Of a DNA stretch of 37,610 nucleotides, positions 14,606-21,490 are shown in pieces. The notes below the pieces were generated by a model that had not been told where the DNA came from, made no database searches, and saw only the letters and a list, made by a program, of their open reading frames with translations. How positions within the stretch are numbered: position 1 is the stretch's first letter; the number at the start of each line of letters is the position of its first letter. The position numbers and the translations under genes were made by a program. The DNA comes from an uncultured Opitutia bacterium (GTDB lineage: Bacteria; Verrucomicrobiota; Verrucomicrobiia; Opitutales; Opitutaceae). The DNA is taken from positions 1 through 37,610 of the forward strand of contig CAIJFT010000403.1 in NCBI GenBank assembly GCA_903820035.1. Direction: 5' to 3'.

Positions 14606-15901
14606 TTAGCCAAATAGTTCGCGGCCGAGGCGGCGCACCGTGGTTGCTTGCGCGGCCGGAAGACCGCCGGGGAATGGCCAGCGGCTCCGTTGCGCCAGGT
14701 CGGTGATTAACGGATACACGGCCTGCAACAGCTTGAGGACCTCCGCGGCCGACACGTTTTCCAAGGTATCGTGGTGGCTGTGATGCTGCCAGCGGCCGCC
14801 CGGAAAGTTCGTCCGCATGAACCACAGCGAGGGTGCGCCGGCGCGGTTGAACGGGAAGTGGTCGGAGAAGGGGATGATCTCGGGCTTCACCGCGACATCG
14901 AGGCCGCCCGCGGCGAGGCGGCGCTGCGTGTAGCGGGTCAGGCCGGGGTGTCCGGCGACGTACATTTCCCAATGCCCGAGCGGCGAAGCCACGCTGTCGA
15001 AGTTGATCACGAGGCCGGCCCGCGCGCTCTCGCGCCGGTGCCGGGCCACGTAGGCGGCGGAGCCGACCGAGAGTTGTTCCTCGGTTCCGAAGGAGATGCA
15101 GCGCACGGTGCGGCGGAGGGACGTGCCGGCGAGGGCACGGGCGAGGGCGAGCAGGCAGACGACGCCCGAGGCGTTGTCGTCGGCCCCGGGGTTGCCGCAC
15201 TGCGTGTCGTGGTGGGCGGTGAGCACGAGCGGCGGCAGCGCGGAGTCGCGGCCGGGAATTTCCGCGATGACATTTTGGGAGGTCGCGGCGCGCAGGTCGA
15301 CGTGCACGTCGACCCGCAGTTCGCGCACGCCGTCGCGGCGCCAGCGCCATGCCTCCGTGTACGGCACGGTGAGCGTGGGCGGCATACCGTGGCGGTGAAC
15401 CCAGTGAGGGTAGACGCCATCGTTCTTGGTCCACGGGAAGGGGAGGCGGTCGTCGACGTGGATCACCGCGAGCGGGGCGGCGGCGAGCAGGGCCCGGTGC
15501 ATCGGCGCCGACGTCGGCAGCGGGCCGAATACAGCCGCCACTTTACCGCGGAGGGAACCGGGGCGGAGGCGGGGGGCATTTTCGGGCAGTTCGAGCCAGG
15601 CGATTTCGCCGCGGACCACCCCGGGCGTACCGGGTGCGCCGACCAGCGGACGCGCGGCGACGTTGCGCCAAACGCGACCGCGGCGTTCCTGAACCGTCGC
15701 GCGGGCGGCGCGAAGGCTTTGGCAGGGGAATTCCTCGATGCCCGGGGGGGCGGTGCCGGCGGCGGCGAAGCGGGCGGCGATATAGTCGGCGGCGCGGCGT
15801 TCGGCGACGGTGCCGGCGCGCCGCTCGCCGATGGTGGAAGCGAGCATGGTCCAATCGCGTTGCAATGCGGTTGGGTTGAAACCGGGCGGGCGGAGTTTCA
15901 T
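14606..15901 (-). CDS. M28-family metallopeptidase (aminopeptidase Y/carboxypeptidase type)
   Basis: 431 residues from ATG 15901. The M28 di-zinc centre is legible: AHHDT (229-233) gives His230 and Asp232, GADDNASGV (239-247) gives the bridging Asp241, GTEEQ (272-276) gives the general base and a Glu ligand, NFDSV gives Asp302, and SHHDTLENVS near the end gives the last His. A PA-like insert (~90-200) sits before the catalytic core. There is no obvious signal peptide, so it may be cytoplasmic, unlike its secreted neighbours. It should cleave N-terminal amino acids or related amides. It is convergent with the ceramidase-like gene and divergent from the PHP-domain gene (141 bp apart). The frame is open far upstream but without homology. 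Confidence 0.87.
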   Translation of the reverse strand: MKLRPPGFNPTALQRDWTMLASTIGERRAGTVAERRAADYIAARFAAAGTAPPGIEEFPCQSLRAARATVQERRGRVWRNVAARPLVGAPGTPGVVRGEIAWLELPENAPRLRPGSLRGKVAAVFGPLPTSAPMHRALLAAAPLAVIHVDDRLPFPWTKNDGVYPHWVHRHGMPPTLTVPYTEAWRWRRDGVRELRVDVHVDLRAATSQNVIAEIPGRDSALPPLVLTAHHDTQCGNPGADDNASGVVCLLALARALAGTSLRRTVRCISFGTEEQLSVGSAAYVARHRRESARAGLVINFDSVASPLGHWEMYVAGHPGLTRYTQRRLAAGGLDVAVKPEIIPFSDHFPFNRAGAPSLWFMRTNFPGGRWQHHSHHDTLENVSAAEVLKLLQAVYPLITDLAQRSRWPFPGGLPAAQATTVRRLGRELFG

Positions 15902-16042
15902 CGGGGGAGATGGAGCGGACAACAGGGAGCGGGACAACGGCAGCAAAAGCGGGTCCGGGGGCCGAAGGCGAGTCCGGTCGCCGCGGTTGACGCACGGTGG
16001 GGAACGCGCTCGGATGCGTCGCTTTCGGTTCACCTCACCTCT

Positions 16043-17392
16043 ATGACGACGCCTCGCGTTTCCCGCCTCCTGCTTGCCCTGATCGCCACCGCCGGCGCCG
16101 CCCTGGTCCAAGGTGCCGCGCCGGAGTCGGCCCAGTGGTACAAGGGCAACTTGCACACGCACTCGCTGTGGAGCGACGGCGACGACTATCCCGAGATGAT
16201 CGCCGACTGGTACAAGCGGAGTGGTTACCAGTTTCTCGCGATCTCCGACCACAACGTCCTGCAGCAGGGCCTGAAGTGGTACGAGCTCAAGGCGCCCGTC
16301 TCCGTCGGCGGCAACGTCAGCCATCGCGGCACCGGACCGGTCATGGAAAAATATCTGCAGCGCTTCGGCCCCGACTGGGTGCAGTTGCGCGACGAAGGGG
16401 AAAAGCGGTTCGTCCGGCTGAAGCCGCTCGATGAATACCGTTCGCTGCTGGAGGAGCCGGGCAAGTTTCTGATGATTCCGAGTGAGGAAATCACCGGGTC
16501 GTGGAAGCAGCCGAAGACGGCGACACAGCCCGAGCGCGGCGGTCCGGTGCACATCAATCTCACCAATCCGCGCGAGTTCGTGAAGCCGGTGGAGGCCGCG
16601 GATGCGGTGACCGTGATGCAGCAGACGCTCGACGCGGTGCATGCGCAGCGCCAGCGCACGGGGCAGCCGATGATTGCGCACATCAACCACCCGAGCTTCC
16701 GTTGGGGCATCACGGCCGAGGACCTGATGCAGGTGAAGGGTGATTTGTTTTTTGAGGTCTACAACGGGCACCCCGGCGTGGAAAACGCGGGCGACGGCAC
16801 GCGGCTCAGCATGGACGCGATGTGGGATGTCATTCTCACCAAGCGGCTCACGGAATTGAAACTCGGGCCGGTGTTCGGGATCGGCGTCGACGACTCCCAC
16901 AACTACCACGCGATCGGCCTCGGCCGGAGTAACGTGGGCCGCGGCTGGGTGGTGGTGCGCGCGCAGCACCTCACCGCGGAATCGATCGTCAAGGCCTTGG
17001 AGGCGGGTGATTTTTATGCGTCGTCGGGCGTGGCGCTGCGCGATGTGACGCGCGCGGGCGACCGGCTTGCGGTGGCGATTCAGGCCGAGCCGGGCGTGAC
17101 GTACCGCACCCAGTTTATCGGCACCCGCCGGGGTTACGCCAAGGGCAGCCAGGAGATGTTGCCGCCGCAGTCGGAAAAGCAGCCGCGCCGCACGTTGCCG
17201 CACCGCCGCTACAGCCCGGAGGTGGGCGCGGTGCTGGCGGAAGTCGCCGGCACGCAGGCTTCGTTCACGTTGCGGGGGGACGAGATCTATGTCCGCGCGA
17301 AGATCATTTCCTCGAAATTGAAAAACAACGGCAGCGTGGCCGGGGAGTACGAGACGGCCTGGACGCAACCGTTGGTGAACGCCAAGCCATGA
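16043..17392 (+). CDS. Secreted PHP-domain metal-dependent hydrolase
   Basis: 449 residues with a signal peptide (1-24). PHP metal-binding motifs are plain: GNLHTHSLWSDGDDYPEM (His38, His40, Asp45-48 region), FLAISDHN (Asp69, His70), IPSEEI (Glu148/149), AHINHPSF and FGIGVDDSHNY. The domain is normally cytoplasmic (DNA polymerase editing, histidinol phosphatase); exported forms occur in PVC and Bacteroidetes genomes and are mostly uncharacterised. A phosphoesterase role is possible but not shown. The stop overlaps the start of the lipoprotein hydrolase gene (17389-17392, ATGA), so both are made together. Confidence 0.82.
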   Translation: MTTPRVSRLLLALIATAGAALVQGAAPESAQWYKGNLHTHSLWSDGDDYPEMIADWYKRSGYQFLAISDHNVLQQGLKWYELKAPVSVGGNVSHRGTGPVMEKYLQRFGPDWVQLRDEGEKRFVRLKPLDEYRSLLEEPGKFLMIPSEEITGSWKQPKTATQPERGGPVHINLTNPREFVKPVEAADAVTVMQQTLDAVHAQRQRTGQPMIAHINHPSFRWGITAEDLMQVKGDLFFEVYNGHPGVENAGDGTRLSMDAMWDVILTKRLTELKLGPVFGIGVDDSHNYHAIGLGRSNVGRGWVVVRAQHLTAESIVKALEAGDFYASSGVALRDVTRAGDRLAVAIQAEPGVTYRTQFIGTRRGYAKGSQEMLPPQSEKQPRRTLPHRRYSPEVGAVLAEVAGTQASFTLRGDEIYVRAKIISSKLKNNGSVAGEYETAWTQPLVNAKP

Positions 17393-18567
17393 AGCGCGGG
17401 CCAAGCGGGTTAGCCTGGCGGTTGGTGGGCGGTGCGGTCCTCTGTTTGGCGGGTTGTCTTGGGGTGCGGCCCCGGACCGAGCTGCCCGCGGAGTTGAAGC
17501 CGTGGTTCGGCCCGCCGTCGGAGTATGCGGGCAAACTCGGCGCGTATGCTTCGCCCCTGCGGTTCTACGACGGCCGGCCGGTGACCTCGCCGGTGGAGTG
17601 GCCGGCGCGGCGGGCGGAGATCCAGGCGTATTGGCATGCGCAGCTCGGGCCCTGGCCGGCGCTGCTCGAGCGGCCGCAGGTGACGCTTTCCGACCGGCGC
17701 GAGCGAGGCGGCGGGTTGGTCGAGCATCGGGTGGAACTTGAGGTGGCGCCCGGGGTGAGGCAGCACGGGTATTTGCTCGTGCCGCCGGGGACGCAGCCGA
17801 AGCCGGCGGTGCTCGTGGTTTTTTATGCGCCGGAAGTCAGTGTGGCCTATGACGGCCCGCGACCGCTCACGGGGCAGGCGAAGAAGATGCTCACGACCGG
17901 CGAGCGCGGGCAGGGGCGCGACTTTGCGCTGCAGCTGGCGCGGCGGGGCTTTGTCACGCTCGCGGTCGGCACGCCCGGCGACGACGCGTACAAGCCGCTC
18001 CAGAGCGGCGCCCGTTGCCAGCCGTTGAGCTACCTCGCGTACATTGCGGCGAATTGCCACACGGTCCTCGCGCAGCGTCCCGAGGTGGATCCCGCGCGGA
18101 TCGGCGTGATGGGCCATTCCTACGGCGGGAAGTGGGCGATGTTCGCCTCGTGCCTGTATGACAAGTTTGCCTGCGCGGTGTGGTCCGACGGCGGGGTGGC
18201 CTTCGACGAGACGCGGAACGCGGTGAACTATTGGGAACCGTGGTACCTCGGGTTGGATCCGCAGCAGAGCCGACGGCCCGGTCTGGTGACCGCGGCGAAC
18301 GGACGGACCGGCTCGTATCGGGCGATCTTCGAGTCCGGTCACGACCTGCATGAGTTGCACGCGCTGATGGCGCCGCGGCCGTTTCTGGTGTCGGGCGGTT
18401 CCGAGGACGGGGCGGTCCGCTGGACGGCGTTGAACCATGCCGTGGCGGTGAACCGGTTTTTGGGTTATGAGCACCGCGTGGCGATGACCTACCGGCCGGC
18501 GCACTCGCCGACGACGGAGTCGAATGAGCAGGCGTTTCGTTTTCTAGCGCACTTTCTGCGGCCCTAG
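17389..18567 (+). CDS. Lipoprotein alpha/beta hydrolase (acetylxylan esterase/dienelactone hydrolase-like)
   Basis: 392 residues. The leader ends in a lipobox, L20-A-G-C23, so the mature protein is probably a lipoprotein. The alpha/beta hydrolase core has the nucleophile elbow G242-H-S244-Y-G-G, a likely acid in SGGSEDGAVRW and a terminal catalytic His in YRPAHSPT. The preceding segment ~65-120 (EWPARRAEIQAYWHAQLGPWP) resembles glucuronoyl or acetyl-xylan esterase-like proteins of Verrucomicrobiota that cleave plant polysaccharide esters. It is translationally coupled to the secreted PHP gene, implying a joint extracytoplasmic role. Substrate is inferred only. Confidence 0.82.
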   Translation: MKRGPSGLAWRLVGGAVLCLAGCLGVRPRTELPAELKPWFGPPSEYAGKLGAYASPLRFYDGRPVTSPVEWPARRAEIQAYWHAQLGPWPALLERPQVTLSDRRERGGGLVEHRVELEVAPGVRQHGYLLVPPGTQPKPAVLVVFYAPEVSVAYDGPRPLTGQAKKMLTTGERGQGRDFALQLARRGFVTLAVGTPGDDAYKPLQSGARCQPLSYLAYIAANCHTVLAQRPEVDPARIGVMGHSYGGKWAMFASCLYDKFACAVWSDGGVAFDETRNAVNYWEPWYLGLDPQQSRRPGLVTAANGRTGSYRAIFESGHDLHELHALMAPRPFLVSGGSEDGAVRWTALNHAVAVNRFLGYEHRVAMTYRPAHSPTTESNEQAFRFLAHFLRP

Positions 18568-18732
18568 CCGGGTCAAGGCGGTTGTCCGTCGGCATTCCCG
18601 GCCGCCCGGGACCGCGGCGGTTTCAGCCGGAGGCTGGCAAACGAAAGTCTCCGGCGAGGAGGGCGCGGGGGAGCGGTTTGAATTCCGTCATTTCCCTTGC
18701 CGATTTCGCCGCCGCGCGGAAGGTTCCGGCGC

Positions 18733-20274
18733 ATGTCAGAACCTTCGCGCCATCCGTTTTTGCACGGGCTCAGCAAGCACCGGGGGGCGCCACCGACGGT
18801 GGTGGTGATCTTCGGCGCCTCGGGCGACCTGACCGCGCGCAAACTGATTCCCGCCGTCTACAATCTCGGGCACGATAACCTGCTGCCGGCGGACTTTTAT
18901 CTCGTGGGCTTCGGCCGCAAGGCGATTCCCGACGAGGAGTTCCGGACCCTGGCGGTGCAGGCGATCAAAGAGTTTTCGCGGCGCGAATTGAGCGAGGCCA
19001 TGTGGTCCCGCGTGGCGGCGCACACCACCTACGTGGCGGGTGGGTACGACGAGCTGCCGGCGTTCGAGCGGCTGGCGGCGCATATTGCGGGCATCGAGCG
19101 CCAGCTCGGTCGCGCGGTGCAACGCCTGTTCTACATTTCCACGCCGCCGTCGGTCTTCGCCCCGATCATTCGCAATCTCGGGGCGAGTGGGCTGGCTTCG
19201 AGCCACCTCGGTACGCCGCTGCACGCGAAGGTCATCATTGAAAAACCGTTCGGCAAGGACCTGACCTCGGCGCGCGAGCTCAACGCCACGATTCGCGGTG
19301 TGTTTGAGGAGCACCAAGTTTACCGCATCGATCATTACTTGGGGAAGGAGACGGTGCAGGACTTGCTCGTGCAGCGGTTCGCGAACGCGATCTTCGAGCC
19401 GCTCTGGAACCGCAACTTCATCGACAGCGTGCAGATCACGGTGGCGGAGGAGGTCGGCGTCGGGAGCCGCGGCGGCTATTACGAGCAGAGCGGGTGTCTG
19501 CGCGACATGATCCAGAACCACACCATGCAGTTGCTCGCGCTGACGGCGATGGAGCCGCCGGGCTCGCTCGCGCCCGAGGCGATCCGCGACGAGAAGGTGA
19601 AGGTGTTGAACGCAATCCAGCCCCTGACGATCGGACCCGCGGGCGATGTCGCACGCGCGCAGTACGCGGCCGGCATGATCGGCGGCAAGCCGGTGCCGGG
19701 CTATCTGGAGGAGGAGGGCATCGAGCCCGATTCGGGGACCGAGACCTATGCGGCGATGCGCCTCTCGATCAACAACTGGCGCTGGCAGGGTGTGCCGTTT
19801 TACCTGCGCTCCGGAAAGTGCATGGCCCGCCGGGCCTCCGAAATCGCGATCAATTTCCGCCGCCCGCCCGGCACGCTCTTCGCCGGTGAGACCGCGCGCT
19901 TCGATCTGGCGGCGAACACGCTGTCGTTCCAGATCCAGCCCGACGAGGGCCTCAGCCTGATCCTCAACACAAAGGTCCCCGGCCTCGAGACGCGCACGCA
20001 GCCGGTGAAAATGAGTTTCCGCTATGCGACGACGTTCGGCTCGAACACCGCCGAGGCCTACGAACGCCTCGTGCTCGATGCCATGATTGGCGACGGTACG
20101 CTGTTCATCCGCGGCGACGAGGCCGAGGCCTCGTGGAAACTCTGCACGCCCGTGCTCGACTTCTGGCGCAGTGTCGGTCGCGCCGGCATGGACTCCTATC
20201 CCGCCGGCTCGTGGGGCCCGCCGAGCTCGGACGCGCTGCTCGCGAAGCAGAGCCACGTCTGGAGGCAACCGTGA
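18733..20274 (+). CDS. zwf: Glucose-6-phosphate 1-dehydrogenase
   Basis: 513 residues from ATG 18733; the open frame extends 12 codons further but homology starts here. It catalyses glucose-6-phosphate + NAD(P)+ to 6-phosphogluconolactone, the first step of the oxidative pentose phosphate route, in the cytoplasm. The Rossmann motif VIFGASGDLTARK (26-38), VIIEKPFGKD, and the active-site signature RIDHYLGKE (198-206, with Asp200 and His201) are all intact, as is the C-terminal domain through GSWGPPSSDALL. Length is normal. It is followed 135 bp later by opcA on the same strand, supporting functional coupling. Confidence 0.97.
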   Translation: MSEPSRHPFLHGLSKHRGAPPTVVVIFGASGDLTARKLIPAVYNLGHDNLLPADFYLVGFGRKAIPDEEFRTLAVQAIKEFSRRELSEAMWSRVAAHTTYVAGGYDELPAFERLAAHIAGIERQLGRAVQRLFYISTPPSVFAPIIRNLGASGLASSHLGTPLHAKVIIEKPFGKDLTSARELNATIRGVFEEHQVYRIDHYLGKETVQDLLVQRFANAIFEPLWNRNFIDSVQITVAEEVGVGSRGGYYEQSGCLRDMIQNHTMQLLALTAMEPPGSLAPEAIRDEKVKVLNAIQPLTIGPAGDVARAQYAAGMIGGKPVPGYLEEEGIEPDSGTETYAAMRLSINNWRWQGVPFYLRSGKCMARRASEIAINFRRPPGTLFAGETARFDLAANTLSFQIQPDEGLSLILNTKVPGLETRTQPVKMSFRYATTFGSNTAEAYERLVLDAMIGDGTLFIRGDEAEASWKLCTPVLDFWRSVGRAGMDSYPAGSWGPPSSDALLAKQSHVWRQP

Positions 20275-20307
20275 CCGCGCGGCCGAAGCGCGCGGCAAGG
20301 CTCAAGA

Positions 20308-20398
20308 TCCAAATCACAAACGCCAAAGTGCCGAACGCGTTCCTGCACGTAAGATATGGGTTGTCCGCTTTGGGGCGTTTGAACCTTTGCAATTTGGA
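20308..20398. repeat. Interrupted inverted repeat in the zwf-opcA gap
   Basis: TCCAAAT...CAAACGCCAAAG (20308-20328) is mirrored by CTTTGGGGCGTTTG...ATTTGGA (20368-20398) with small interruptions. The block CAAACGCCAAAG recurs at 30342-30353 upstream of dtd, so this is part of a dispersed intergenic family rather than a gene-specific site. It lies right before the opcA start and could attenuate or stabilise the mRNA. Confidence 0.4.
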
Positions 20399-20409
20399 AT
20401 TCCCCCCCT

Positions 20410-21402
20410 GTGCCCGCCATCTTTGAAGCTCTCCCCGGTCTGGAAGTACCCGTTGGCGCCATTTCGCGCAGCCTCGCGGAAATGTGGGTGAACACGGCGG
20501 CCGACGGCCGGCCGGCCCCGGAGGCGGACGACGCGCGGGCCACGCAGGTCAATCTCGTGCTCCACCTCGGGCTCAACAGCACGGTCGAGGACGCCCTGCG
20601 GCAGTTTGAGGTGCTCGTAAACTTCGCGCGGCGCTATCCCAGCCGGATCGTCGTGTTGTGTCCGTTGGCGGTCGACGTGCCGCGTTGCGAAATGCGCGCC
20701 AAGATTTTCGGCGAGTGCTTTCTCGGCAAGTCGAAGTCGGACAAGCGCTGCGTGGAGTTCGTGATGCTCAGCTACTCGGTGTGTGCGCGGCCGTTTCTCG
20801 AGAACGAGGTTTCGATCTGCCTCTCGACCGATCTGCCGCTTTACTATTGGGCGCACCGTTTCTCGGCGAACGGCCGGCTGGCCGACTACCGTTACCTGCT
20901 CGGCCGGGCCAAACGCGTGCTGCTCGACAGCGCGATCGCGCCGGCCGACGCACTGACGTACCCGTGGCCGAATCCGGGCGCGATCCGTGATCTCGCCTAC
21001 GCCCGGCTGCTCCCGGTGCGTCAAAGCCTCGGTCAGTTTCTGGCCGCTTATGCGCCCGCGGCCCTGATTGCGGGTCTGGGGCGGATCACGGTGACCCACG
21101 CGCCGACCTTGGCGGCCGAGGCGCGGGTGACCCGGGCCTGGCTGGAACAACGCCTCGCCGAGTGCGGGCTCGCGCAAGGCACGGCGACGTTTGCGGTGGA
21201 GTCGGTGACCGGAGAAAACGCCGGCGCGTTGGCGGTCCGGTTTTCCTACGAGGATGCTGCGCGGCACTTTCAATGGCATGGCGATCTCCGCACCGGCCAG
21301 GCGCAGTTTGAGGCGGATTTCGGGACAGGGCTGACGCGTTTGCCCGCCGCGGTCAGCCTGCTCACGCCGGAGTACGCGTTGAGCGAGGCGATGTTTTTCT
21401 GA
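20410..21402 (+). CDS. opcA: OpcA-like glucose-6-phosphate dehydrogenase assembly/activator protein
   Basis: 330 residues starting at GTG 20410. It matches the OpcA family known from cyanobacteria and actinobacteria, where OpcA is needed for assembly and allosteric redox activation of G6PD. Visible family features are the N-terminal ARATQVNLVLHLG strand, the segment VVLCPLAVDVPRCEMRAKIF, and the C-terminal domain with tandem Arg/Glu-rich strands. Its place right after zwf is the family's usual context and is strong support. Cysteines at roughly 99, 107, 117 and 126 might serve redox control, which is inference. No catalytic role is expected. Confidence 0.87.
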   Translation: MPAIFEALPGLEVPVGAISRSLAEMWVNTAADGRPAPEADDARATQVNLVLHLGLNSTVEDALRQFEVLVNFARRYPSRIVVLCPLAVDVPRCEMRAKIFGECFLGKSKSDKRCVEFVMLSYSVCARPFLENEVSICLSTDLPLYYWAHRFSANGRLADYRYLLGRAKRVLLDSAIAPADALTYPWPNPGAIRDLAYARLLPVRQSLGQFLAAYAPAALIAGLGRITVTHAPTLAAEARVTRAWLEQRLAECGLAQGTATFAVESVTGENAGALAVRFSYEDAARHFQWHGDLRTGQAQFEADFGTGLTRLPAAVSLLTPEYALSEAMFF

Positions 21403-21407
21403 GGGGC

Positions 21408-21423
21408 GTGGGAGCGGTCCCAC
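21408..21423. terminator. Short hairpin after opcA
   Basis: GTGGGA (21408-21413), loop GCGG, TCCCAC (21418-21423) starts 6 bases after the opcA stop. The same gtcccaccggag words occur at 31709-31720 after the anti-sigma gene, so it belongs to another dispersed hairpin family. Confidence 0.4.
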
Positions 21424-21490
21424 CGGAGCGAGGACAAATATCGCCCACTTTCTCCGTGCCTGCGGGAGGTCGGATGGTTAGCACCGTTTC

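Noticed and set aside
14771-16042. Upstream extension of the PHP-domain frame
   Set aside because: It runs opposite the M28 peptidase; the signal peptide and homology begin at ATG 16043.
18736-20298. 520-codon minus-strand frame opposite zwf
   Set aside because: Exact shadow of a confidently identified gene; no recognisable domain.
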